A stretch of 64,000 nt of DNA from JAWMQL01 sp033283165 (GTDB lineage Bacteria > Pseudomonadota > Gammaproteobacteria > Pseudomonadales > Halieaceae), in the NCBI GenBank assembly GCA_033283165.1, contig JAWMQL010000007.1:186001-250000 (forward strand), read 5' to 3'. Every line of letters begins with the position of its first letter. Position 1 is the first letter of the stretch. The notes under the pieces are model-generated. The model searched no databases and had not been told where the DNA came from. It saw nothing but the letters and a program-made list of their open reading frames with translations. Position numbers and translations under genes: made by a program. This document shows, piece after piece, positions 39,059 to 47,065 of this stretch.

Positions 39059-41317
39059 CTAGAAGCGGTACTCCACGCTGGCGGTCACCGTGCGCGGCGG
39101 GGCGTAGAAGACAGTGGTATTGTCCTCCAGCCCCAGGGTGGACGGACAACCGCCGGAACCGAAGCAGTAGCCGGAGGTCTTCACCTCCTCGTCGGTCAGG
39201 TTTTTGCCGTGCAGGCCGATCAACCAGCTCTCGCCGCTGCTGGTCCAGGCGATGCTGGCATTCACCATGTCGTAGGCGTCCTGGTCGATAACGGGTTGTG
39301 GGACCTCGAACTGGCTGATCTCACTTTTGTAAGACCAGTTGGCGTTCAGCAGCAGGTTGCCCCCGAACAGGCCGGTATTGTAAGACAGCGCAACGAAGGC
39401 CATTTCTTCCGGGGTGTTCTGGATGACACGCTGGTCTGAGACATCCACCCCGTCGACGATAAACTCTGTGTATTCCGGGTCCAGCAGGCTGAGGGCGAAT
39501 TTCGCGCTGAGCTTTTCGGTCAGGAGTACATTAGCCTCAAGCTCCAGCCCGGAGATCTCGGCGGCGCCGGCATTGAACAGCGTGCCGACAAAGCTGTCGT
39601 TGATTCCGTCCCCATCGGTGTCCAGTCCCAGCGAGCCGGGAATCTGGATGTCCTCGTATTCGCTGTAGAACAGCGCGACATTCGTCACGGCGCGACCGTC
39701 CCACCACACCGACTTGATGCCAACCTCGTAGGAGTCGAGGGTTTCCGGTTCCACCCCTTCCACCACCTCGGGAATCACGAAATTTGCGCCGCGCGGATCA
39801 AAGGTGCCGGCTTTCCAGCCCTGGCTGTAACCGGCGTAAAGGGTGATGTCCTCGTTCCAGTCGTAACTGAGGTTGATGCGCGGGGAGAAATCGTTGAACG
39901 TCTTGCTGGCCTCGTAATCGCTGGACACGCCGACAAGCAGTGCGTCTTCGTTGCCGAAAAACGGCGACCCGACGCCCAGGTAGCTGCCGCGGAAAACGTC
40001 CGCGCTACGCTTGTCCTCGGTATAGCGGCCACCCAGGGACAGGGACCAGCGCTCACTGAAATTCCAGGTGACGTCGGCGAAAGCGGACCAGGCTTCGGTG
40101 TCGATCCTGCCCCCGGTATAAGCCGTGAAGGCTGGATCGGCGAGTTGCCCCAGGACCACGTCGAAGTCATTGGCAGCCTCCGCGTCCAGGTAGTAGAGCC
40201 CCATGACCGCTTTCAGTATGTCACTGCTGTAGAGTAACTGGAATTCCTGGCTGAACTGTTCGTTGTCGTAGATCACCGGCGCGTCGAAGTCATCCACCGC
40301 GAGGCTGTCGAAGTCGATCACCGATTCAGTGTAGTCCTCACGCTGAGCGGTAATGGAGCGCAGGGTGACGGCGCTGCCCAGTTCCCAGTCCACCGACAGC
40401 ATCCACCCCTCCGACTCGACCTCGTTGTTGCCACCGATGCCGGCGGTGGAGGGGTTGGCGGACGCCCCGGCCCGGGTGTCGTATATGTCTTTGAGTACCG
40501 GCTCGCCGCTGGTAACGCCCCGGAAGGGCCGGAAGCCGGCCACCGGGCTGGAATCATCCTCGGTCTTGTCATAGGCCAGGCGTATCAGCAGGCTGTCACT
40601 CGGCAGAAATTCCGCGCTCAGCCGATAGGCGAAGATATCCTTGTCGTATTGCTCCCCGCCGGTCGTGCGGTTGTCACCGTAACCGTCGCGCTGGAAAGAG
40701 GCCACGGTGCCGCCCACCCGCAGGGTGTCGGTCACCGGCAGCGACACGGTACCGACCAGGTCGACCTGTTGGTAAGAGCCGTAGGAACCCTTCAGCCGCA
40801 GTTCGGTCTCCTCCGACTGTCGCCGGGTGACGTACTTGATCGCACCACCCACGGCGTTGCGTCCGTACAGGGTGCCCTGCGGTCCGCGCAACACCTCGAT
40901 CCGCTCCACGTCATAGATATCTAGCAGCGCTCCCTGGGGGCGGGCCATGTACACATCATCCAAGTACAGGGCCACGCCCTGCTCGAACCCGGCCAGTGGA
41001 TCCTGCTGACCAACACCGCGGATAAACGCGGTCAGGGTGGTGTTGGTGGCACGAGAGGGTTCCAGGGTCAGGCTGGGCACCGACTGCGCCAGTTCGACGA
41101 TATCACGCGCACCTTTCAGGGCCAGTTCCTCCCCGCTCAGGGCGGATACGGCGATGGGTACGTCCTGCAGGCTTTCGCTGCGGCGGCGGGCGGTGACCAC
41201 AACCTCCTCCAGCGCCAGACTCGGCTTCTCCGCCTGCGCCAGCACAGGCGGCGTTAGGGTCGCGGAAGCCAGGGCAACAGAGGAAAACAACAGGGTTCGG
41301 TTAGACAGAATTTTCAT
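39059..41317 (-). CDS. TonB-dependent outer-membrane receptor
   Basis: A 752-residue outer-membrane active transporter. The signal peptide ends in PPVLAQA, then a TonB box-like LEEVVVTARRR, the plug domain (SLQDVPIAVSALSGEELA, VERIEVLRGPQGTLYGRNAV), a 22-strand barrel, and a C-terminal aromatic strand (TASVEYRF) for assembly. This plug type is the large class found in sphingomonads and marine gammaproteobacteria, importing siderophores, glycans, terpenoids or steroids. Near the C terminus, a CFGSGGC loop offers a disulfide. GAGGG lies 8 bases before the ATG. TetR-type operators lie in its promoter. Confidence 0.92.
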   Translation of the reverse strand: MKILSNRTLLFSSVALASATLTPPVLAQAEKPSLALEEVVVTARRRSESLQDVPIAVSALSGEELALKGARDIVELAQSVPSLTLEPSRATNTTLTAFIRGVGQQDPLAGFEQGVALYLDDVYMARPQGALLDIYDVERIEVLRGPQGTLYGRNAVGGAIKYVTRRQSEETELRLKGSYGSYQQVDLVGTVSLPVTDTLRVGGTVASFQRDGYGDNRTTGGEQYDKDIFAYRLSAEFLPSDSLLIRLAYDKTEDDSSPVAGFRPFRGVTSGEPVLKDIYDTRAGASANPSTAGIGGNNEVESEGWMLSVDWELGSAVTLRSITAQREDYTESVIDFDSLAVDDFDAPVIYDNEQFSQEFQLLYSSDILKAVMGLYYLDAEAANDFDVVLGQLADPAFTAYTGGRIDTEAWSAFADVTWNFSERWSLSLGGRYTEDKRSADVFRGSYLGVGSPFFGNEDALLVGVSSDYEASKTFNDFSPRINLSYDWNEDITLYAGYSQGWKAGTFDPRGANFVIPEVVEGVEPETLDSYEVGIKSVWWDGRAVTNVALFYSEYEDIQIPGSLGLDTDGDGINDSFVGTLFNAGAAEISGLELEANVLLTEKLSAKFALSLLDPEYTEFIVDGVDVSDQRVIQNTPEEMAFVALSYNTGLFGGNLLLNANWSYKSEISQFEVPQPVIDQDAYDMVNASIAWTSSGESWLIGLHGKNLTDEEVKTSGYCFGSGGCPSTLGLEDNTTVFYAPPRTVTASVEYRF

Positions 41318-41384
41318 GGCGGGATCCCTCGACAGACTCTTGCGTTAATTCATTATTAGGTGGTGACTTCGGGTCACCTGTTAC

Positions 41385-41458
41385 TCAACAATTGTTGAAT
41401 TTAAGCAAAGACTATTCAACAATTGTTGAGGTGTCAACTATTTTTCAACGTTTGTTGA
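41385..41458 (-). promoter_or_regulatory. Receptor promoter with three TetR-type operators
   Basis: TTGACA (41432-41437) and TAGTCT (41409-41414), 17 bases apart on the minus strand. The palindrome TCAACAATTGTTGA fills the spacer (41416-41429), recurs downstream at 41385-41398 and, as TCAACGTTTGTTGA, upstream at 41445-41458. A hairpin GGTGAC/GTCACC (41362-41378) sits in the leader. Binding by the product of 42993-43652 is inferred from the fourth copy in that gene's own promoter. Confidence 0.75.
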
Positions 41459-41461
41459 ATT

Positions 41462-42892
41462 TTATGCCGCGGCCGCCGGTCTCGTAATCCACAGGCCCAA
41501 AAGTCCGAGCAGCACAGAGACCAGAATGGCCCAGGTGGCCGAAACGGCGGGGTTTGAAACCCCGGCCAGCAGGTTCAGGACCAGGTGCAGCGCCAGGCCG
41601 GTAACGGCCGGCAGTCCAACAACCCACAGTGGAATGGGACGCTGCACCAGCACCCCGAACAGCACCGGCACCAGGGAGGCCGCGGCCAGTCCGTAAACGC
41701 CCTTTTGCGCGAACAGGCCGATCAGTTGCGGCGGATTCCAGGCCAGTCCGGCTCCGACTAAACCCACGCCCAACAGTACCCAGCGGGACAGCACCAGCCC
41801 GTCCATGCGCTGCAGCCCCAGGGGCCGGGCGATGTCATTCACCACCATGGCGGACAGCGACACCAGGATGCCATCAAGGGTACTCATGCCAGCCGCCAGC
41901 AGGGTAATAAATACCATCACCAGCAGGTATTCACCCGGCACGCTGCCGCCGAATTCGTGCAACAGGTATTCGCGCACCACCGAGTCCTGGGCGCTGACCT
42001 CCAGGCCTGCCAGGCGCGCGTAGAATCCGATCACCAGCATCAGAGTGAACAGCGAACCCACCACCACGGTGGTGGCGATAAATCTTCCCAGGTCGCGCTC
42101 GCTGCGCAGGTACAGCACCTTGGTCAGTATGTGGGGCTGCAACATCAGCGCGAATGTGATCACGAAGCCACTGAGAAAGACCGAGATAAAATCGAAGTAC
42201 AGGTCACTGGCGGGATTGAATGGCGCGGCATAGTCTACGGACACACTGCCCAGAGCCGCGCTCCAATCGTCGCCTAGATAGTGCAAGCCCTGGCAAAACA
42301 GCACCACGGTCACGCCTATCATCATCAGTCCTTGCAGCGTGTTGGTATAGGCGTGGGCATAGGTGCCACCCATCAACACGTAACTGAACACAAACACCAG
42401 TACCAGTAGCAGCGCCAGCTCCTGGCTCACCGGGAAAAGGCCGGTGACCAGCACGGAACAGCCCACCAGGATCAACACCACGAAGGTGATCGAAAGCAGG
42501 TTGATGCAGGCAAAGAACAGGCTGAAACCACGATGACCGTAACGGTGCATTATCCACTGGGGAATGGTTAGCGCCTTGCTGCTCTCTCCCAGGCGCAGGA
42601 AGCCCCGGCTAAGCACCAGGAACGCGGCGAGAATACCCAGCGAACCCGCCACCCCGTAATGCAGGTAGGCGGAAAGACCATGCTGGTAGACGAACCCCGG
42701 GTTGATCACAAAGGTCGCAGTGGAGGAAATGGAAGCGGCCAGGGTGATGCCGACCAGATAGGGGCTCATGTCCTTGTTACCGATCGAGAAACCCGCCACC
42801 GACCGGGTCCGACGCATACCCAAAAAAGACAGCCAGTACACCAGCAGGGCGTAAGCCGCGACCAACAGGTATTTGAAAATTTCGGGGCTCAT
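41462..42892 (-). CDS. Sodium:solute symporter (SSS family)
   Basis: A 476-residue inner-membrane transporter with about 13 helices. SIGNKDMSPYLVGITLAASI at the start and GFVYQHGLSAYLHYGVAGSL match the LeuT-fold SSS core with its Na+-site residues, and AAGMSTLDGILVSLSAMVVN is the helix-8 region. Relatives carry sugars, acetate, proline, pantothenate or inositol. It ends 144 bases before the TonB receptor start and is separately promoted from 42922-42950, under the same operator type. I infer the two move the same compound or its breakdown product across the two membranes. Confidence 0.9.
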   Translation of the reverse strand: MSPEIFKYLLVAAYALLVYWLSFLGMRRTRSVAGFSIGNKDMSPYLVGITLAASISSTATFVINPGFVYQHGLSAYLHYGVAGSLGILAAFLVLSRGFLRLGESSKALTIPQWIMHRYGHRGFSLFFACINLLSITFVVLILVGCSVLVTGLFPVSQELALLLVLVFVFSYVLMGGTYAHAYTNTLQGLMMIGVTVVLFCQGLHYLGDDWSAALGSVSVDYAAPFNPASDLYFDFISVFLSGFVITFALMLQPHILTKVLYLRSERDLGRFIATTVVVGSLFTLMLVIGFYARLAGLEVSAQDSVVREYLLHEFGGSVPGEYLLVMVFITLLAAGMSTLDGILVSLSAMVVNDIARPLGLQRMDGLVLSRWVLLGVGLVGAGLAWNPPQLIGLFAQKGVYGLAAASLVPVLFGVLVQRPIPLWVVGLPAVTGLALHLVLNLLAGVSNPAVSATWAILVSVLLGLLGLWITRPAAAA

Positions 42893-42921
42893 GAGCGTTG
42901 CCGGTGGCTGAAGAAGCAGGC

Positions 42922-42957
42922 AGGATATTCAACAAGCGTTGAATTTGCAACTATGAT
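42922..42957. promoter_or_regulatory. Divergent symporter/tetR promoters with TetR operator
   Basis: Minus strand: TTGCAA (42945-42950) and TATCCT (42922-42927), 17 bases apart, with the palindrome TTCAACAAGCGTTGAA (42928-42943) filling the spacer. Plus strand: TATGAT (42952-42957) is a -10 for tetR, and the same palindrome covers the place of its -35. One site can therefore shut off both. Confidence 0.75.
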
Positions 42958-42992
42958 AGCATCCTGACTCCACAGGAAGACAACCGGCAGGT

Positions 42993-43652
42993 ATGGGCAG
43001 CAGGAAAAACAGCAGCGGCAAATCGAACGGCAGCAAGCGGGACCGGATTCTCGACGTCGCAGAGGAATTGTTCGCACACAAGGGCTACGACGGTGTCACC
43101 CTGCGCCAGATCGCCAGTGGCGCCGGGGTCGACGTTGCCCTGGCAAGCTACCACTTCGGCAAAAAACTCGACCTGTTCAAGGCCGTATTCGAGCGCCGCG
43201 CCGGGCCGTTGAACCAGGCGCGAAGAGAGGCGCTGGAGGCCTGCCAGGCAACAGCGGGACGTCGCGGACCCTCCGTCGAGAAAATCATCGAGGCTTTCCT
43301 GCGCCCGCTGGAACTGGCGCAGGAGACGGCGGACAGCGGCTGGGAGAATTATCTGGCCCTGGTGGCCTACGTCAACAACTCACCCTACTGGGGCCCCATC
43401 ATGATGTCCGGGGCATTCGATGAGCTGGTCAACCACTATATCGACGCGCTGCAGCAGGCGCTGCCGAACGCCAGGCGCGAAGACCTGTACTGGTGCTATC
43501 ACAACCTGTCGGGGGCATTGACCCTGACCCTGGCTCGCACCGGTCGCATCGACAAGCTGTCCGGCGGTCTCTGCCGCTCAGAGGATTTTCGTGCCGCGTA
43601 CGACCACATGATCCCGTTCGTGGCCGCCGGGTTCAGGAAGGTCTGCAAATAG
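42993..43652 (+). CDS. TetR/AcrR-family repressor
   Basis: A 219-residue repressor. The helix-turn-helix (RILDVAEELFAHKGYDGVTL, then QIASGAGVDVALASYHFGKK) covers residues about 19-64. The C-terminal ligand and dimer domain has the TetR_C layout (GWENYLALVAYVNNSPYW, HMIPFVAAGF). Divergent from the symporter gene and probably autoregulated through the shared palindrome. The ligand is likely the imported acid or its CoA ester, as in FadR/PsrA-type TetR regulators; this is inference. Confidence 0.9.
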   Translation: MGSRKNSSGKSNGSKRDRILDVAEELFAHKGYDGVTLRQIASGAGVDVALASYHFGKKLDLFKAVFERRAGPLNQARREALEACQATAGRRGPSVEKIIEAFLRPLELAQETADSGWENYLALVAYVNNSPYWGPIMMSGAFDELVNHYIDALQQALPNARREDLYWCYHNLSGALTLTLARTGRIDKLSGGLCRSEDFRAAYDHMIPFVAAGFRKVCK

Positions 43653-43675
43653 ACGGTCGGCTAGCCTCGGGCCAG

Positions 43676-45079
43676 CTAGCGCGACCCCTCGCGCATCAGC
43701 TGCACAGCGATCGCCACCGTATTTTCGAAACTGTCGATCCCGATGTACTCGTCTGTGCCATGGATGCCGCCAAGCTGCTGCATCTCCATCCAGGTGCCGT
43801 GAAAACGGTAGTGGTTGTCGGCCAGGTCGATGTAGTGGCGAGTATCGGTGGCGCCCGGCAGCAGCCCCGGGGCCACCACCGCCTCGGGGTAGACCGTCGC
43901 CAGCGCCGCAGCGATCAGCTCGAAACCCTCGGCCCGGTGGTCCGCTACCGGCGGGATCGCGCCCCAGCTGCCCGCGGAGACGGTGACCGCCGGGTCGTCG
44001 ATCGCCCTGGTCACGTGGTCGATCACCTGCTCCACCGTGTAGCCGGGCAGCAGCCGGAAGTTGACCTTCGCCTCGGCCCGCTGCGGCACCACGTTTTCCT
44101 TGACACCGGCATTGAACATGGTCAGCGCCGTGGTGGTCCGCACCATGGCCCGGGCCGACGGATCGCCTGCCATCATCCGCGCCACCAGGCCCTCGGTCAG
44201 CCACAGGTTGGAGAACGCCATGTTGGTGCCGAGGCTGGTATAAGGCGCGATGGCCTCGAACATGGCGCGCACCGGGTCCGGCAGTTCCGGGCCGAACGGC
44301 TGCCGGTCGAGGCGATCCAGCGCTCGCGCCAGACGCAGGATGCTGTTGTCCTCCGGCGGCTGGGAGGAGTGACCACCCGGCCCGGTGGTGCTGAGGGTCA
44401 GGGTCAGATAGCCTTTTTCCGCCACGTTGACCAGCGCCAGCGGCCGCTCTGGCAACAGGGGATGGTCGGCGATCACCATGCCGCCCTCGTCCACCATCCA
44501 GTCGAAATGAAGCCCCAGTTGCCGCATCCGCGCAGCCAGTTGCGCGGCGCCCCTGGCACCACCGACCTCCTCGTCATGCCCGATGGCCACCACGATGGTC
44601 TTGCGCGGCCGGAAGTCCTCGGCCAGCAACAGGCCGACAGATTCCAGCAGGCTGATCACGCCCTGCTTGTCATCCAGGGTGCCGCGCCCGTACACCCGGC
44701 CATCGGCGATCACCCCTTCAAACGGCGGGTGGGTCCAGTCCCCTTCCGTGCCGGGTTCCACCGGCACCACGTCGTAGTGCGCAGTGAACAGGACGGCTCC
44801 GGCTGCGGGGTCCGATCCCGGCCAGCGCAACAGGAGGCTGTAATCGCCGACCCACTCGACCTGCAACTCCCCGAATACGCGCGGATAGGTCGCCACCAGG
44901 AACTCGCGGAAGCGCTGGAACTCGGCCAGGTCCTGCTGCGCCGGGTCCTGGTGACTGACGGTTCGCAGCTGTACCGCCGCGGCCAGCCGTTGCGCCGGGC
45001 CACCCTCGGCCAATACCTTGAGCGGCAGAAGCGCCAGCACACCCAGCACCAGGTAAAATCGAATCACAGCGGCAACCAT
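43676..45079 (-). CDS. M20-family metallopeptidase (secreted)
   Basis: A 467-residue zinc peptidase with a signal peptide (FYLVLGVLALLPLKVLA). Metal-site blocks are FTAHYDVVPVEPG, YGRGTLDDKQGV with the conserved Asp, and IGHDEEVGG with the catalytic Glu. The overall size and the LPGATDTRHY block near the end match the carboxypeptidase-S/PM20D1-like branch, which splits or forms amide bonds of N-acyl amino acids. The signal peptide places it in the periplasm. It begins 4 bases after sixA and is convergent with tetR. Confidence 0.88.
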   Translation of the reverse strand: MVAAVIRFYLVLGVLALLPLKVLAEGGPAQRLAAAVQLRTVSHQDPAQQDLAEFQRFREFLVATYPRVFGELQVEWVGDYSLLLRWPGSDPAAGAVLFTAHYDVVPVEPGTEGDWTHPPFEGVIADGRVYGRGTLDDKQGVISLLESVGLLLAEDFRPRKTIVVAIGHDEEVGGARGAAQLAARMRQLGLHFDWMVDEGGMVIADHPLLPERPLALVNVAEKGYLTLTLSTTGPGGHSSQPPEDNSILRLARALDRLDRQPFGPELPDPVRAMFEAIAPYTSLGTNMAFSNLWLTEGLVARMMAGDPSARAMVRTTTALTMFNAGVKENVVPQRAEAKVNFRLLPGYTVEQVIDHVTRAIDDPAVTVSAGSWGAIPPVADHRAEGFELIAAALATVYPEAVVAPGLLPGATDTRHYIDLADNHYRFHGTWMEMQQLGGIHGTDEYIGIDSFENTVAIAVQLMREGSR

Positions 45080-45083
45080 CTCA

Positions 45084-45587
45084 TCAGTCCAGCGGCAGTT
45101 GTTTCGGAAACAGGCTGTACTCTAGCACCGCCGGCGCCTGCAATATATCCCGCCAGCGGGTGCAGGGCAGCGTGAGTTCCACGTAGCCTGCGGTCGGCAG
45201 GTTGGCCAGGCCGTGAACGCGGGTCAGCCCGTTGACCAGGTCGGTCAGGGCCGGGTTGTGTCCGACCAGGAACAGGAATGCCTGGTCATCGGACTGCGCC
45301 AGCAGCCATCCAACCAGCTGGTCCGCATCGAAGGTGTACAGCTCCTCCTCGGTTCGGTGCCGGAAGTCGGCCAGTGCCGGCCAGCCCGCACACAGGCCCT
45401 CCAGCGTGAGCTGCGCCCGCCGCGCCGGGCTGGCCACCACCGGCATCGGCGCCAGCCGCCTGGCCAGCGCCGCGCCCATGCGTGGGGCGTCGCGCCGGCC
45501 GCGCTCGTTCAGCGGCCGCTCCCGATCGGACAGCCCCGGGTTATTCCAGGATGATTTGGCATGTCTCATTAAATGCAGGGTTTTCAT
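45084..45587 (-). CDS. sixA: SixA-type histidine phosphatase
   Basis: A 167-residue phosphohistidine phosphatase. The RHG motif LMRHAKSSW gives Arg8 and His9, and LVGHNPAL provides the second histidine. In E. coli SixA removes phosphate from the His of a phosphotransfer protein (the PTS-Ntr NPr). The ATG at 45587 has GGAGG 8 bases upstream. Probably the first gene of a sixA-M20 operon. The in-frame upstream extension to 45608 has no ribosome site. Confidence 0.88.
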   Translation of the reverse strand: MKTLHLMRHAKSSWNNPGLSDRERPLNERGRRDAPRMGAALARRLAPMPVVASPARRAQLTLEGLCAGWPALADFRHRTEEELYTFDADQLVGWLLAQSDDQAFLFLVGHNPALTDLVNGLTRVHGLANLPTAGYVELTLPCTRWRDILQAPAVLEYSLFPKQLPLD

Positions 45588-45961
45588 CGCGTTTACCTCC
45601 GGCTGCATTCCAGCAGAGTTTGCTCAATATTTGCTCAGGCCATCGTTATTTTCCGCGTCTTTCTTGCCAAGGCAATTTTTCGGCGCTAGAGTCCAAGCAA
45701 GTTGTAAGTGGTAGCTGTACCAGGTCGATTACTTACCCTTGAGGTTAGTGGTTCGGGCGAGTGATCTCCATGTAGGCCCTCCGGGACGGATGGAGTTCGT
45801 ATGCTAAGACGCGACACCAAAGCGCCATTTTGCAGTCAGATCGCCTGTCGCGACCTGCCAGGGTTTCCGCTTGTTCCCGATTTCATCCCCCGGGAACACG
45901 GCCCCAGCGATCCTCTCTCCAGTCAGCACTGTACCGAGCTGTCCGCCCGGAGGCCCGCCAT
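45588..45961 (+). other. Intergenic leader upstream of nuoA
   Basis: A 374-base gap between sixA (minus) and nuoA (plus) with no credible gene. It holds a possible nuo promoter, TTGCCA (45664-45669) and TAGAGT (45687-45692), 17 bases apart, which would give a leader of about 260 bases. Further in, a hairpin with CTCCAT/ATGGAG arms (45766-45771 and 45790-45795) encloses CCC/GGG. A direct repeat TTTGCTCA occurs twice near 45618-45635, close to the sixA start. No known riboswitch fold was recognised. Confidence 0.5.
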
Positions 45962-46396
45962 TTGACTGAGGCGAGCACATCCCTCTGGCCCTTCCTGGTC
46001 TACTTCATCGCGGTACTGCTGTTGGTCGCCACGATGCTGGGCCTGTCCTGGCTGCTGGGACAGCGCCGGGCGAACCGGGCCACCAACATGCCCTTCGAGT
46101 CGGGCGTCCTGTCGGTGGGCTCACCCCAGATCCACATGTCGGTGGAGTTCTACCTGATCGCTATTTTCTTTGTCATCTTCGATCTCGAAACGGTGTTCAT
46201 CTTCGCCTGGGCCATCGCTTTCTTCGAACTGGGCTGGGAGGGGTTTATCGCGGTGACGGTATTTATCGCGGTGCTCGCGGTAGCCCTGGTCTATGAGCTG
46301 AGTACCGGCGCCCTGGAATGGGGAGTCAAGACCCGCAAGGGGCTGGTGGAAACCGGCCCGCACCCGGAAGAACTGCACCCGGAGGAAGCGACCTGA
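45962..46396 (+). CDS. nuoA: NADH-quinone oxidoreductase subunit A
   Basis: Membrane subunit of respiratory complex I at the Q-site junction; 144 residues with three helices. NMPFESGVLSVGSPQIHMSV followed by FYLIAIFFVIFDLETVFIFA is the diagnostic loop and helix-2 segment. The best start is TTG at 45962, with GGAGG 8 bases upstream. An open frame back to 45830 lacks a ribosome site and is unlike any NuoA. First gene of the 13-gene nuo operon; its TGA overlaps the nuoB ATG by one base. Confidence 0.95.
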   Translation: MTEASTSLWPFLVYFIAVLLLVATMLGLSWLLGQRRANRATNMPFESGVLSVGSPQIHMSVEFYLIAIFFVIFDLETVFIFAWAIAFFELGWEGFIAVTVFIAVLAVALVYELSTGALEWGVKTRKGLVETGPHPEELHPEEAT

Positions 46397-47058
46397 TGGA
46401 GTGGAACCTGAGCCGGCCGGAGGACGTCATTGCCAGCGCGCCTGGCGGCGCCACAGCGGCGGGCGGGCCGGGCGGCAGTGTCGAGGAACAGGTGCGGCGC
46501 AATGTGTTCTTCGCCCGGCTGGAAGACCTGATTGCCTGGGGCCGCGCGCACTCGCTGTGGCCGTTCAACTTCGGCCTGTCCTGCTGCTACGTCGAGATGG
46601 CCACCTCTTTCACCAGTCGCCACGACATCGCCCGCTTCGGTTCCGAGGTCATTCGCGCTACCCCGCGGCAGGCCGACCTGATGGTCATCTCCGGCACCGT
46701 GTTCCGCAAGATGGCGCCGGTGGTGCAGCACCTGTACGACCAGCTACTGGAGCCCCGCTGGATCATCTCCATGGGATCCTGTGCCAATTCCGGCGGCATG
46801 TATGACATCTACAGTGTGGTCCAGGGAGTGGACAAGTTCATCCCGGTCGACGTGTACGTGCCCGGCTGCCCGCCGCGTCCGGAAGCCCTGATGCAGGGTC
46901 TGATGATGTTGCAGGAAGCGATTGAACACGAACGCCGACCGCTCAGCTGGGTGGTCGGCGACCAGACTGTCGTCAAGCCGGAGCTGCCCTCGCGCCGGGA
47001 CCTGCTCATGGAAGAAAGAAACCGCGCCACGGAATTGCGCGGGCCGGGAGAAATATAA
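46396..47058 (+). CDS. nuoB: NADH-quinone oxidoreductase subunit B
   Basis: Peripheral-arm subunit holding cluster N2, the last 4Fe-4S centre before ubiquinone; 220 residues. Cluster cysteines are seen in FGLSCCYVEM, SMGSCANSGG and VPGCPPRPEA. A short Gly/Ala-rich N-terminal extension (SAPGGATAAGGPGG) precedes the core. Starts at ATG 46396, within the nuoA stop. Seven bases separate it from nuoCD. Confidence 0.97.
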   Translation: MEWNLSRPEDVIASAPGGATAAGGPGGSVEEQVRRNVFFARLEDLIAWGRAHSLWPFNFGLSCCYVEMATSFTSRHDIARFGSEVIRATPRQADLMVISGTVFRKMAPVVQHLYDQLLEPRWIISMGSCANSGGMYDIYSVVQGVDKFIPVDVYVPGCPPRPEALMQGLMMLQEAIEHERRPLSWVVGDQTVVKPELPSRRDLLMEERNRATELRGPGEI

Positions 47059-47065
47059 GAATCAC

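Noticed and set aside
45766..45795. A known riboswitch in the nuo leader
   Set aside because: Only one imperfect hairpin is seen; no consensus core of any riboswitch class I can recall.
45830..45961. A 44-residue N-terminal extension of nuoA
   Set aside because: No NuoA has such an Arg/Ser-rich leader, and the only good ribosome site serves the TTG at 45962.
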